DNA from: Alistipes sp.
Lineage (GTDB): Bacteria > Bacteroidota > Bacteroidia > Bacteroidales > Rikenellaceae
DNA length: 64,000 bases
Assembly (NCBI GenBank): GCA_017546725.1
Contig: JAFYRX010000004.1
Span: forward strand, 1-64,000
Reading direction: 5' to 3'
Within the stretch, counting starts at the first letter, position 1; each line of letters begins with the position of its first letter. Below are positions 24,329 through 33,432 of this stretch, piece by piece. Position numbers and translations under genes: made by a program. The notes below the pieces were generated by a model, which was given only the letters and a program-made list of their open reading frames with translations, was not told the DNA's origin and did not search any database.

Positions 24329-26185
24329 CTACTCAATAGTTATGGTGTAGTTGCTATTGTAGTTTATGCGCATCCACTCCTGATTAACGTACTTGTCACC
24401 CTCCCCCTTGTGGCTGAATTGATACGAGGTCTGCAACGGAGTATATTTCTTGTCGAGCATATTGTAATCAATATCCGAGCGCATACCTGTGCAGAAGATT
24501 ATCGCTGCATCGTAACCGCGATAAGCATATAGTGATGGCAATGAGTTATAAGCCTCTATATAGCGGCTATCAAACTCGCGTACCACCTGCGAATCACGCT
24601 TAGCGTGGTATGTAGAAATCATTACGACATTATTGTTGAAGTATGTCGTATGGTCAATGTTGTTGAATCTACCCCAGCGTGATGTACCCAACACCATATA
24701 TGGAGCGCTCTTTTCGCTCTTCTCAGTAATGGCAACCTTTGACGATGATATAGTACCAAGAATACGGTCCACATCGGTCTCCTTATTTGCCAATACTACG
24801 AACAGACAGGGCTTCTCCTCCTTCAAGATATCGTCCATAACCTCAATCTGCCGGGCCGCAGGGTTGCGAGGTGTGAAGATTGATTTCTGGTTGAATGAAT
24901 ATGTATATGCAGCATAAGGCTTATCCTTCAATAGTGCCAATACCTCACTTTCAAACTCCTTGTCGAACGAATCAGCATAAATGAGATATATGTCACGACC
25001 TCCGTCAATCAAATCACCTATCTTATCATACTTCTTTGCAGGGTCTGGTGAAAGTTGGTAGATGGCGGGACTCTTTACCGTCTTAATATCGGCCAGCGGA
25101 GATACTACGGGTGTACAATTCTCACGTGCATACTGCAAAACGGGGCTTAACTCATCCTCATATACGGGGCCAATAATCAGATTTGTACCCTCAAAGGCAG
25201 GACTCTTGACAATATTCTGCACCTTGACAGGGTTGTGCTCGGTGTTATATACTGTCAATTTGCTCTCACCGCGGCCCTCCTTCTTTATCTTCTCCAAGCC
25301 GAGCAAGAATCCTTGATAGAACTCCACATAACTTGAATTGGGCTTTGACTCAACGTTGAAAGGCAACATAAGTGCAATGTTCAGGAGTTGGTCTGAGGGT
25401 AATGCACGGAAGATGATGTTCTCGTCGCTCGATTGTGCGGCGAGAAGTTCGCTTTCGGGCATCTCCATATTCTTCTCCATCTGGTTTACATTCGCCTCCT
25501 TCTTGGGAATGCGAATCACTGCACCGGCTTTCAAACCGCCTGCAATGTCGTTGTTTGCAGCAAACTCTTGCTCTGTAATCTCAAAACGACGAGCCAGCGA
25601 ATAGACTGTTTCACCTGGCTTTACGACATAGTACTCAAATCCGTCATCTGTTGCTTTGTTGAGATTCTCGGCATAAGCATCCATCTCGGCCTGTGCCTCC
25701 TTCTCAGATGAAGAGCCCATATCGCTCTTGCGTACCCAGATAGACTGCCCTATTGCCAGCGATTGCGGATTGAGTCCGGGATTGTCCTCACAGATAGTAT
25801 TTACCGAGATGTTGTAGTCGCGAGCGATAGAATAGAGTGTCTCGCCACCACGAATCTTGTGCTCAACAAACTCCTTCTTACGTTTCTTGGTCTCTTTGGC
25901 ATCAGTAACAACATTGTCAGCGACGGGAATTTTAATAGTTTGGTCTAACTTCAAGCCGTCGGCCGCCATTGGGTTTGCCTCCTTGATGGCCTCCTCGCTT
26001 ACGTCGTATGCTTTAGCCATCGAATAGAGCGTGTCGCCCGATTTGACAGTATGAACGTAATACTTCTTGCCATTGATGAAAACTATGACTTTTGACTTGG
26101 CGATATCGGGCATAAATTCCGTTGCCACTGCCGAAAGCGAGGCAAGAATCAAACAGATGGTAATTATTTTTTGAACAAATCTCAT
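24329..26185 (-). CDS. LysM-repeat / periplasmic-binding-like protein
   Basis: Exported protein of 618 residues (signal peptide MRFVQKIITICLILASLSAVA). Three LysM peptidoglycan-binding repeats lie at about 43-87, 108-151 and 184-227 (VKSGDTLYSMAKAY, IRGGETLYSIARDY, VKPGETVYSLARRF). From about 265 to the end is a type-1 periplasmic-binding-like domain (LNIALMLPFNVESK, VEFYQGFLLGLEKI, GPVYEDELSPVLQYA). This combination is common in Bacteroidetes but its ligand is unknown; a cell-wall-anchored sensor or scaffold is a guess. It precedes rex by 3 nt. Confidence 0.85.
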   Translation of the reverse strand: MRFVQKIITICLILASLSAVATEFMPDIAKSKVIVFINGKKYYVHTVKSGDTLYSMAKAYDVSEEAIKEANPMAADGLKLDQTIKIPVADNVVTDAKETKKRKKEFVEHKIRGGETLYSIARDYNISVNTICEDNPGLNPQSLAIGQSIWVRKSDMGSSSEKEAQAEMDAYAENLNKATDDGFEYYVVKPGETVYSLARRFEITEQEFAANNDIAGGLKAGAVIRIPKKEANVNQMEKNMEMPESELLAAQSSDENIIFRALPSDQLLNIALMLPFNVESKPNSSYVEFYQGFLLGLEKIKKEGRGESKLTVYNTEHNPVKVQNIVKSPAFEGTNLIIGPVYEDELSPVLQYARENCTPVVSPLADIKTVKSPAIYQLSPDPAKKYDKIGDLIDGGRDIYLIYADSFDKEFESEVLALLKDKPYAAYTYSFNQKSIFTPRNPAARQIEVMDDILKEEKPCLFVVLANKETDVDRILGTISSSKVAITEKSEKSAPYMVLGTSRWGRFNNIDHTTYFNNNVVMISTYHAKRDSQVVREFDSRYIEAYNSLPSLYAYRGYDAAIIFCTGMRSDIDYNMLDKKYTPLQTSYQFSHKGEGDKYVNQEWMRINYNSNYTITIE

Positions 26186-26272
26186 ATTAATCGTTTGTCG
26201 GGTTAGTTGAGCCGACTCTTGTTCGGCATCATAGGGGCCATATGTAGGCCTTAATTTACTCTCCTAATAAGT

Positions 26273-27040
26273 TTAACACTTCTTTTCACGAAGATAAATC
26301 TCCGTAACAACTTTTTTTGTGTATAGCGGAAAGTCGCTGTCCATTAGCCACGCATAATAACTTGGCTCCTGACGGAAAATTTCGGCTACGGAACGACCTC
26401 GGTACTTGCCAAAATTGAAAACCTCGACACCCTTGTCATTGTAACCTATGCGACCAGCAAAGTCGGCAGTCTCGCCGTGTGATGAGAATTCAGCCAATGC
26501 CGCTACGTCGTTCTGCAATTCAGGATAGCGGTCCAACTGAGCCTTCAGTACTTCGTATGTCGCCTTTGTATCTGCCTCGGCAGAGTGGGCGTCTGTAAGG
26601 TCTTTGTCGCAGTAGAATTTATATGCGGCAACTAATGTTCGCTGTTCCATCTTGTGAAAAATGTTCTGTACGTCAACAAATTTACGACGTTTGAAATCGA
26701 CATCGACATTTGCGCGCAAAAACTCCTCGACAAGCATCGGCAGGTCGAAACGATTGGAGTTAAAACCGCCGAAATCACAGCCCTCGATAAATTGCGCCAG
26801 CGACTTTGCAATCTGTGCAAACGTAGGAGCATCTTTTACGTCTTCGTCTGTGATGCCGTGCACGGCCGTAGCATCCTCGGGGATATGCATCTGAGGGTTG
26901 ATAAGACGTGTGCGTACAATCTCATCTCCGTCGGGCATAACCTTTACCATCGAAATTTCGACAATACGGTCTTTGGCTGTATCAACGCCCGTTGTCTCCA
27001 AATCGAAGAAGACAATCGGGCGTTTAAGGTTAAGTTTCAT
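26273..27040 (-). CDS. DnaQ-like 3'-5' exonuclease (DEDDh)
   Basis: A 255-residue exonuclease. The DEDDh motifs are clear: FFDLETTGVD (Asp and Glu of ExoI), NSNRFDLPML (ExoII) and DAHSAEADTKA (ExoIII with its histidine). The C-terminal part, GVEVFNFGKYRGRSVAEIF, is the small domain that follows the nuclease in exonuclease X-like and Bacteroidetes PolIII-epsilon-like proteins. It lies 10 nt downstream of dnaN, so the clamp and the nuclease are co-expressed, consistent with proofreading or repair. Whether it is the replicative epsilon subunit is not certain. Confidence 0.88.
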   Translation of the reverse strand: MKLNLKRPIVFFDLETTGVDTAKDRIVEISMVKVMPDGDEIVRTRLINPQMHIPEDATAVHGITDEDVKDAPTFAQIAKSLAQFIEGCDFGGFNSNRFDLPMLVEEFLRANVDVDFKRRKFVDVQNIFHKMEQRTLVAAYKFYCDKDLTDAHSAEADTKATYEVLKAQLDRYPELQNDVAALAEFSSHGETADFAGRIGYNDKGVEVFNFGKYRGRSVAEIFRQEPSYYAWLMDSDFPLYTKKVVTEIYLREKKC

Positions 27041-27050
27041 TCTCTATGAT

Positions 27051-28175
27051 TTATGCGTTAATCATCATCGGCATAAGCAACATTAAACTCTCGCTTGACT
27101 GCTTGTCGTCATATACAGGCTTAAATACGCCTGCGCGTGTAGAGTCTGCCAACTCAACTACAACTGTGGGAGTCTCGATGTTAGAGAGAATCTCCACCAA
27201 GAATGTTGACTTGAAGCCGATAGTCACGGGTGTACCCTCGTAACTGCAAGAGATAGTCTCGTTAGCCGATACTGAGAAGTCGATATCCTGAGCCGTGAGG
27301 TTTACCTTATTGTTGGCAATATCCATACGGATAAGGTTTGTTGTGGGGTTAGAACATACCGCAACACGCTTGATGCCGTTCAATAACTCTACGCGGTCAA
27401 CCAAAACCTTGTTGGGGTTAGCGGCAGGGATTACTGCGTTGTAGTTAGGATAGTTGCCCTCGATAAGACGGCAAACCAATTTGTAGTTCTTCAATTGGAA
27501 TGATACGTTCTTTGCATCGAATGTAACCTCTACAGCATCCTCCTCTTTCAAAAGCAGAGCCTTGAGCAAGTTTGCAGGCTTCTTTGGGAGAATAAATGCT
27601 GCCGTAAAGTCTGTAGCGTTCTCGGCTGCATACTTAACCAATTTGTGAGCATCAGTTGCAACGAATGTGAGTGATTCGGGAGTGAAATCGAAATATACAC
27701 CATTCATTACGGGACGCAACTCATCGTCTGCTGTAGCGAAGATAGTCTTGTTGATGCCGCCAACGAGCATATCAACATCCAAAGTGATGTTCTTGCTCTC
27801 TGCACCGAGTGACTGGATGGCGGGATAACTTACTGCGCTGGCACCAGGAATTGAGAGGTGACCGCTGCTCCAAGTAATCTTAATCTCCCAAGTGGTGTCG
27901 TTTACGTCGATAGTAAGCGGCATCTCGGGGAACTCCTTGAGTGAGTCCAACATCAACTTTGCAGGGGCGGCTATTGTACCCTCCTTCTCTACGTTCTCTA
28001 CTGTGATAGAGCCTACAAGTGTAGTCTCCAGGTCTGATGTAGTAACTCTTAATACACCATCCTTGAGGTCCATTAAGAAATACTCCAAAATAGGAAGAGA
28101 ACTCTTGTTGCTGATAACCTTACCTGTGGTAGCCAACAACGACTGAAGGGCTGAACTTGATACTGTAAATTTCAT
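27051..28175 (-). CDS. dnaN: DNA polymerase III sliding clamp beta
   Basis: The ring-shaped processivity clamp, 374 residues with three repeated domains: MKFTVSSSALQSLLATTGKVI opens domain 1, GINKTIFATADDELRPVMNGVYF begins domain 2 and VDRVELLNGIKRVAVCSN domain 3. The C terminus is diverged from the canonical MPMR(L/V): it reads LLMLLMPMMINA. It begins a seven-gene minus-strand run (dnaN, exonuclease, LysM protein, rex, ribF, ybgC-like, lysoplasmalogenase). It is not beside dnaA, as is usual in Bacteroidetes. Confidence 0.97.
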   Translation of the reverse strand: MKFTVSSSALQSLLATTGKVISNKSSLPILEYFLMDLKDGVLRVTTSDLETTLVGSITVENVEKEGTIAAPAKLMLDSLKEFPEMPLTIDVNDTTWEIKITWSSGHLSIPGASAVSYPAIQSLGAESKNITLDVDMLVGGINKTIFATADDELRPVMNGVYFDFTPESLTFVATDAHKLVKYAAENATDFTAAFILPKKPANLLKALLLKEEDAVEVTFDAKNVSFQLKNYKLVCRLIEGNYPNYNAVIPAANPNKVLVDRVELLNGIKRVAVCSNPTTNLIRMDIANNKVNLTAQDIDFSVSANETISCSYEGTPVTIGFKSTFLVEILSNIETPTVVVELADSTRAGVFKPVYDDKQSSESLMLLMPMMINA

Positions 28176-28265
28176 TGTTTAATTATGTTTTTTGTTTGTA
28201 ATTATTTTTGTGTTAAATGTGTTTCTGTTTATTTGTTGTGTACTATAACAAAACGTCTGCCGACT

Positions 28266-29150
28266 CTACTTTAGTGTAGCAAGTTTGTCTAATGCCATTA
28301 AAATCATCTTCTCTACGAATGGCTTGTAATCTGTCTTGGCATCCTTTGCTATGCGTTGTGCGATGATTGTGCACATCGTTGTAGCGCGGTGTCCCATCAA
28401 GCGGGCCAATCCAGCCAAAGCCGAGCCCTCCATCTCGAAGTTGGTGATGCGGCGGCCTTTGTATCGGAACGATTCAATCTTTGCGTTGAGATTCTCGTCG
28501 GCTGGTCGCAAGCGCACATAACGTCCCTGCGGAGCGTAGAAACCTGGTGCTGCAATGGTGATGCCCTCTGTTACCGAATCCTTGAAGTGTTCCCAAAGAG
28601 TCTCGTCGCTATCGACAAAATATGGACGGTGCAGGAGCGGACTCCAGCCGGTATGCTCGATAAATGCCTGCTCAATTTCTATGTCGCAAATGTCGTTGCG
28701 ACCAGCGTAGTAGTTGAGCAGTGTGTCAAAGCCTACCGAAGTGCGGGCATATACCACCTCTCCGAGTTCAATGTCGGGTTGCAATGCTCCCGATGTGCCT
28801 AAGCGGACAAGCGTCAATTGGCGGTGCTGTTCCTTGACAGTGCGAGTAGCAAAGTCTATGTTTGCCAAAGCATCCAACTCTGTTACACAGATGTCGATAT
28901 TGCCTATGCCTATACCTGTAGAGAGTATGCTCATACGCTTGCCTTTGTAGTAGCCTGTGACGGTGTTGAACTCGCGATTAGAAGCACGGCACTCCACTTT
29001 GTCAAAATATTTGGCGATGGCCTCTACTCTCGCGGGGTCACCAACCAAAATAACGATGTCGGCCACCTGCTCAGGGAGCAGATGGAGGTGAAAAATTGTG
29101 CCGTCCTCGTTGATAATCAACTCCGAAGCGGGAATTACTCTTGGCTGCAT
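28266..29150 (-). CDS. Nucleoside phosphorylase (uridine phosphorylase-like)
   Basis: Cytosolic enzyme of 294 residues that splits nucleosides with phosphate for salvage. VILVGDPARVEAIAKYFD is the phosphate-binding start of the PNP_UDP_1 family, LSTGIGIGNIDICVTEL and LVRLGTSGALQPDIELGEVV follow, and NFEMEGSALAGLARLMGHRA carries the ribose-binding Glu. It is longer than E. coli Udp (about 253), and the Bacteroidetes group is annotated as uridine or general nucleoside phosphorylase; specificity is not proven. It is divergent from glmM. Confidence 0.88.
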   Translation of the reverse strand: MQPRVIPASELIINEDGTIFHLHLLPEQVADIVILVGDPARVEAIAKYFDKVECRASNREFNTVTGYYKGKRMSILSTGIGIGNIDICVTELDALANIDFATRTVKEQHRQLTLVRLGTSGALQPDIELGEVVYARTSVGFDTLLNYYAGRNDICDIEIEQAFIEHTGWSPLLHRPYFVDSDETLWEHFKDSVTEGITIAAPGFYAPQGRYVRLRPADENLNAKIESFRYKGRRITNFEMEGSALAGLARLMGHRATTMCTIIAQRIAKDAKTDYKPFVEKMILMALDKLATLK

Positions 29151-29264
29151 ATGGCAAAAAATACGTTTTGTCTTTTTTATTTGGCATAAAAGTAATATAT
29201 TTACATCGAATTACAAAGAATTTTCGCTTTTTTATATAAAGTATATCATAAAAACTATATAACA

Positions 29265-30653
29265 ATGACACTTATTAAATCGATTTCGGGCATTCGAGGA
29301 ACAATCGGTGGCCCACAGGGAGAGAATCTTACTCCCATTGATATTGTGAAATTCACAACGGCTTATGTTCGTTTTATGAGCGAGAAGAACGAGGGTAAAC
29401 GCCTTAAGATTGTACTCGGTCGTGATGCTCGTTTGTCTGGACGTATGGTCGAGGATATTATCGAGGGTACGTTGCTCGGCTGTGGTGCCGACGTTATTAG
29501 CGTGGGTTTGTGTACAACTCCTGGCGTTGAGATGGCGGTAATTACGAACAAGGCTGACGGTGGTATCATCATCACTGCATCGCATAATCCCAAGCAGTGG
29601 AATGCGCTTAAGTTGCTTAACGAGCGTGGTGAGTTTCTAAATGATGCTGAGGGTAAGCGTGTATTGGCGTTGGCTGATGACGAGGCTTTTGAGTTCCCCG
29701 AGATTGACTCTATCGGCAAAGTTCTGTCGCGTGAGGACTTTAATCCTACTCACATTCAGCAAGTGTTGGCATTGCCTTTGGTTGATGTCGAGGCTGTTAA
29801 GGCGCGTCGATTCAAGGTTGTAGTTGACGCTGTGAATTCAATCGGTGGCGTGGTTATCCCTGCTCTGCTTGAGGAGTTGGGTTGTGAGGTTGTTAAGTTG
29901 AACTGTGAGCCTACGGGTGAGTTTGCACACAATCCCGAACCTCTACCCGAGCACTTGACCGAGATTTCGGAGGTTATTCGTCGCGAGAAGGCCGATTTGG
30001 GTGTTGTTGTTGACCCCGATGTTGACCGCTTGGCTTTGGTTAGCGAGGATGGTACGATGTTTGGCGAGGAGTATACACTGGTAGCTGTTTCAGATTACAT
30101 TCTGTCGCAGGGTGTGGGTAATACGGTGTCGAATTTGAGTTCATCGCGTGCTTTGCGTGATGTTACGGTGGCTCACGGCGGTGAGTACAACGCTTCGGCC
30201 GTTGGTGAGGTCAATGTTGTTGCCAAGATGAAGGAGACTGGCGCAGTTATCGGTGGTGAGGGTAATGGTGGCGTTATCTACCCTGCTCTCCACTACGGTC
30301 GTGATGCGTTGGTGGGTGTTGCATTGTTCTTGACTCACTTGGTTAAGAAGGGTTGTTTGATGACCGAGTTGCGTGCGCAGTATCCCGCATACTTTGCTTC
30401 GAAGAATAAGATTCAGTTGACTCCTGCGATTGATGTCGATAAAGTTTTGGTTGAGATGAAGTCGCGTTATGCAAACGAAAATGTGAACGATATCGATGGC
30501 GTGAAGATTGATTTTGCCGAGAATTGGGTACACCTTCGCAAGTCGAATACCGAGCCTATTATCCGTATTTACACCGAGGCGAAGTCGGCTGCTGAGGCTG
30601 ATGCTTTGGCGCAGAAATTTATTGCGGAGATTAGCGAGATTTGCGGCTTGTAA
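29265..30653 (+). CDS. glmM: Phosphoglucosamine mutase
   Basis: Interconverts glucosamine-6-P and glucosamine-1-P for UDP-GlcNAc and cell-wall synthesis. The 462 residues show all alpha-D-phosphohexomutase motifs: the phosphoserine loop IITASHNPKQWNALKL with Ser106, the metal loop DPDVDRLAL, the sugar-binding GEGNGGVIYP and the phosphate-binding RKSNTEPIIRIY. Other phosphohexomutases share these motifs, but the opening ISGIRGTIGG and the length favour GlmM. It is followed 51 nt later by an M20 peptidase. Confidence 0.9.
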   Translation: MTLIKSISGIRGTIGGPQGENLTPIDIVKFTTAYVRFMSEKNEGKRLKIVLGRDARLSGRMVEDIIEGTLLGCGADVISVGLCTTPGVEMAVITNKADGGIIITASHNPKQWNALKLLNERGEFLNDAEGKRVLALADDEAFEFPEIDSIGKVLSREDFNPTHIQQVLALPLVDVEAVKARRFKVVVDAVNSIGGVVIPALLEELGCEVVKLNCEPTGEFAHNPEPLPEHLTEISEVIRREKADLGVVVDPDVDRLALVSEDGTMFGEEYTLVAVSDYILSQGVGNTVSNLSSSRALRDVTVAHGGEYNASAVGEVNVVAKMKETGAVIGGEGNGGVIYPALHYGRDALVGVALFLTHLVKKGCLMTELRAQYPAYFASKNKIQLTPAIDVDKVLVEMKSRYANENVNDIDGVKIDFAENWVHLRKSNTEPIIRIYTEAKSAAEADALAQKFIAEISEICGL

Positions 30654-30689
30654 TATTTTGATAAATAAATAATTAATACTATTTATATA

Positions 30690-30703
30690 AAGTAATACTT
30701 TAA
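30690..30703 (+). repeat. AAGTAATACTTTAA repeat copy before dipeptidase start
   Basis: A copy of the recurring AAGTAATACTTTAAGT motif ends one base before the ATG at 30705, where a ribosome-binding region would lie. Confidence 0.75.
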
Positions 30704-30704
30704 T

Positions 30705-32072
30705 ATGGAAAAAGTTCAAAAATATATCGACGAAAACACTCCTCGTTTCCTTGATGAGTTGTTTGAGTTGTTGCGTATTCCGTCAATCAGTGCGCAGTCG
30801 GAGCATAAGGGTGATATGGTGAAGTGTGCCGAGTGGCTGGCGGCCTCGTTGGTTAAGGCTGGCGCTGACCGTGCCGAGGTGATGCCGACTGATGGTAACC
30901 CTGTGGTCTATGCAGAGAAGATTATCGACCCTGCAGCCAAAACAGTTTTGGTGTATGGTCACTACGATGTGATGCCCGTAGACCCACGTGCTGAGTGGCG
31001 TACTGAGCCCTTTGAGCCCGTTGTGAAGGATGGTCGCATTTGGGCGCGTGGTGCCGACGATGATAAAGGTCAGTTGTTTATGCACGCCAAGGCTTTCGAG
31101 GCTATGTGTGCTACCGATAGCCTACCCTGCAACGTAAAGTTTATGTTGGAGGGTGAGGAGGAGATTGGCTCGCCCAGCCTCTATAAGTTCTGCGAGGATT
31201 ATAAGGAGATGTTGAAGGCTGATATTATATTGGTATCGGACACTTCGATGATTTCGATGGATACACCTTCGATTACTTGCGGTTTGCGTGGCCTTACCTA
31301 TATGGAGGTCGAGGTTGTTGGCCCTAACAAGGATTTGCACTCTGGATTGTTTGGTGGTGCGGTGGCTAACCCTGCGAATGTGTTGACTCGTTTGGTGGCA
31401 TCGTTGGTTGACGAGAATGGCCGTGTGACTATTCCTGGATTCTATGACGATGTGCGCGAACTCACTCCCGCTGAGCGTGAGGCGTTCAATGAGGCGCCGT
31501 TCTGCTTGGATGAATACAAGAAGGCGTTGGATATCGACGACGTAGAGGGTGAGGCTGGTTACACCACTATCGAGCGTACGGGTGTGCGTCCCTCGTTGGA
31601 TGTAAACGGTATTTGGGGTGGTTACATCGAAGAGGGTACAAAGACCGTAATCCCCTCGAAGGCATCGGCAAAGATTTCGATGCGATTGGTGCCCAATCAG
31701 GATTTCGTGAAGATTGGCGAATTGTTTGAGAAGCATTTCCGCGCGATTGCGCCCAAGTCGGTTAAGGTGAACGTGAAGTTCTTGCACGGTGGTGCTCCTT
31801 ATGTATCGCCTACCGATATGGCGGCATACAAGGCTGCCGAGCAGGCTATTGTTGATACATTTGGCAAGAAACCTCTACCCTTCTATTCGGGTGGCTCGAT
31901 TCCTATTATCAGCGGTTTTGAGCGCATCTTGGGTATTAAGTCACTGTTGATTGGATTTGGTTTGTCGGAGGATGCTATCCACTCGCCCAACGAGAGTTAT
32001 GGTCTCGAGCAGTTTGATAAAGGCGTGAGAACTATCCCATTGTTCTACAAGCACTTTGCCGAGGTTGAATAA
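30705..32072 (+). CDS. M20 family dipeptidase
   Basis: Zinc metallopeptidase of 455 residues in the CNDP/PepV branch of M20. The metal-binding loops read VYGHYDVMPVDP, RGADDDKGQ and FMLEGEEEIGSPSL (the Glu-Glu pair is catalytic), with a lid dimerisation domain inserted at about 185-335 and the last histidine in IHSPNESYGLEQF. It splits dipeptides in the cytosol. There is no signal peptide. It follows glmM and ends at a strong terminator at 32088. Confidence 0.9.
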   Translation: MEKVQKYIDENTPRFLDELFELLRIPSISAQSEHKGDMVKCAEWLAASLVKAGADRAEVMPTDGNPVVYAEKIIDPAAKTVLVYGHYDVMPVDPRAEWRTEPFEPVVKDGRIWARGADDDKGQLFMHAKAFEAMCATDSLPCNVKFMLEGEEEIGSPSLYKFCEDYKEMLKADIILVSDTSMISMDTPSITCGLRGLTYMEVEVVGPNKDLHSGLFGGAVANPANVLTRLVASLVDENGRVTIPGFYDDVRELTPAEREAFNEAPFCLDEYKKALDIDDVEGEAGYTTIERTGVRPSLDVNGIWGGYIEEGTKTVIPSKASAKISMRLVPNQDFVKIGELFEKHFRAIAPKSVKVNVKFLHGGAPYVSPTDMAAYKAAEQAIVDTFGKKPLPFYSGGSIPIISGFERILGIKSLLIGFGLSEDAIHSPNESYGLEQFDKGVRTIPLFYKHFAEVE

Positions 32073-32087
32073 AGTAATAGTTTAAGT
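32072..32087 (+). repeat. AAGTAATAGTTTAAGT repeat copy
   Basis: One mismatch from AAGTAATACTTTAAGT (22877-22892). It begins at the last base of the dipeptidase stop codon and abuts the terminator stem. Confidence 0.7.
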
Positions 32088-32129
32088 AAAAAAAGCACGA
32101 GTTTCCCGAAAGAAATTCGTGCTTTTTTT
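32088..32129 (+). terminator. Terminator of the glmM-dipeptidase unit
   Basis: AAAAGCACGAGTTTC (32091-32105) pairs with GAAATTCGTGCTTTT (32112-32126, one mismatched position), followed by T. Confidence 0.9.
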
Positions 32130-32156
32130 GTTTATGAGTGCTGTTGAAATGTGGCT

Positions 32157-32187
32157 AAAAAAGCGGAAACTTTTGCAGTTTCCGCTT
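32157..32187 (-). terminator. Terminator of the alkaline phosphatase gene
   Basis: AAGCGGAAAC (32161-32170) pairs with GTTTCCGCTT (32178-32187). On the minus strand the stem is followed by six T. Confidence 0.9.
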
Positions 32188-32213
32188 GGTGTATTTATTC
32201 TATGTAATGAGGT

Positions 32214-33338
32214 CTATTTCTTGTCGCCAAGACCAATAATTTCCTGTACCTTTTGGCCAAGTTCGCTATTCTCCATAACGCCCTCGATAAGGTTTGCGCC
32301 TGTACCGTAGAGGTAAACGGGGACCATTGTGGCAGTGTGGCTTGATGTACCGAATGCATAGCCGATGCCACTCTCGGCAAGTGTGAAGTCGGTCTTGTTG
32401 CTGGGGATTGAAAGACCTCCTGTCTCGTGGTCAGCAGCAACTACAACAAGCGTACCAGGATGAGCATCAGCGTAATCCATCGCCACATTGATGGCGTTGG
32501 CAAAATCGCGTGTCTCGGCCAAGATACCCTCGGGGCTACGGCTGTGTGACTCGCCGTCAATCTTCGAGCCCTCGACCATCAAAACAAAACCCTTGTTTTT
32601 GTTCTTCTTGGCATTATTGGTCAAGATATCCAATGCCTTTTGTGTTGCATCAGCGAGATACTCGCCACGCTTGCCACTCTTGGCAGAAGGAAGGTCGCCA
32701 TCAGCGAAAAGTCCTAACACCTTGCCCTCGGCAGGGATGTCGTTAAGTTTGCTCAAATCAGTATGGAGAGAGTAACCCAAGGCCTTAAACTCCTTGTTGT
32801 AATCCTTGTTCTGCTTCTCGAAATACTGCTTGAAGTAGCGCATACCACCACCGAAAACAACGTCTATATCTTCCTTTGTAAAATCCTCACATATACCATC
32901 GTTGTCGCCGCGGCTCTTACGGTGAGCAAAGAATGTTGCGGGTGTGGCGTGCTGAACGTAGCAAGACACGACAATACCTGTTGCAAAGTTGTTGCGCTTT
33001 GCCTTTGTTGTGATTGATTCAACGGGTGTGCCATCGGGAAGTTGGCCAACAGTAGAGTTGTTTGTCTTATAACCTGTAGCAAGCGCTGTGCCTGCTGCGG
33101 CAGAATCTGTAACGCGGTTGTTTAATGAATAAGTCTTGATGAGCGCTATGTTCTGCGCACGGTCGAATGCTGTAGGCTGATACTTGCCCTCCAACTGCAT
33201 CATTGAGACGTGACCTAAGCCCATACCGTCACCAATCATATAGATGATGTTGTTGACCTTTTGAGTCTTGGGTGATTTGGCCTCGATGCTGTTGCAAGCG
33301 AAGATAGCCACGAAAAATAGTAAAAATAACTTCTTCAT
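32214..33338 (-). CDS. phoA: Alkaline phosphatase
   Basis: Periplasmic phosphomonoesterase of 374 residues. MIGDGMGLGHVSMMQ holds the first metal-binding Asp; TDSAAAGTALATGYKT contains the phosphorylated Ser; DHETGGLSI holds zinc ligands late in the protein, and a final SHTATMVPVY gives the last histidine. I start at 33338 (MKKLFLLFFVAIFACNS, a signal peptide or lipobox with Cys); 50 extra in-frame codons upstream carry no signal sequence and would overlap the promoter. The family is E. coli PhoA-like but shorter, without some surface insertions. It is divergent from ung, with its own consensus promoter. No Pho box can be named. Confidence 0.9.
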   Translation of the reverse strand: MKKLFLLFFVAIFACNSIEAKSPKTQKVNNIIYMIGDGMGLGHVSMMQLEGKYQPTAFDRAQNIALIKTYSLNNRVTDSAAAGTALATGYKTNNSTVGQLPDGTPVESITTKAKRNNFATGIVVSCYVQHATPATFFAHRKSRGDNDGICEDFTKEDIDVVFGGGMRYFKQYFEKQNKDYNKEFKALGYSLHTDLSKLNDIPAEGKVLGLFADGDLPSAKSGKRGEYLADATQKALDILTNNAKKNKNKGFVLMVEGSKIDGESHSRSPEGILAETRDFANAINVAMDYADAHPGTLVVVAADHETGGLSIPSNKTDFTLAESGIGYAFGTSSHTATMVPVYLYGTGANLIEGVMENSELGQKVQEIIGLGDKK

Positions 33339-33362
33339 AGGATTTTTATGTTTTAAGTGGGG

Positions 33363-33395
33363 CAAAGTTAAATCTTTTTTTTGTAATTTTACAAA
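33363..33395 (-). promoter_or_regulatory. Promoter of alkaline phosphatase
   Basis: On the minus strand: TTTG (33392-33395), 21 nt, TAACTTTG (33363-33370). It lies 25 nt upstream of the chosen start, which supports that start. Confidence 0.75.
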
Positions 33396-33432
33396 GTAAA
33401 TTTTATTTATTTCACCTATAGATGTTAAGTTT

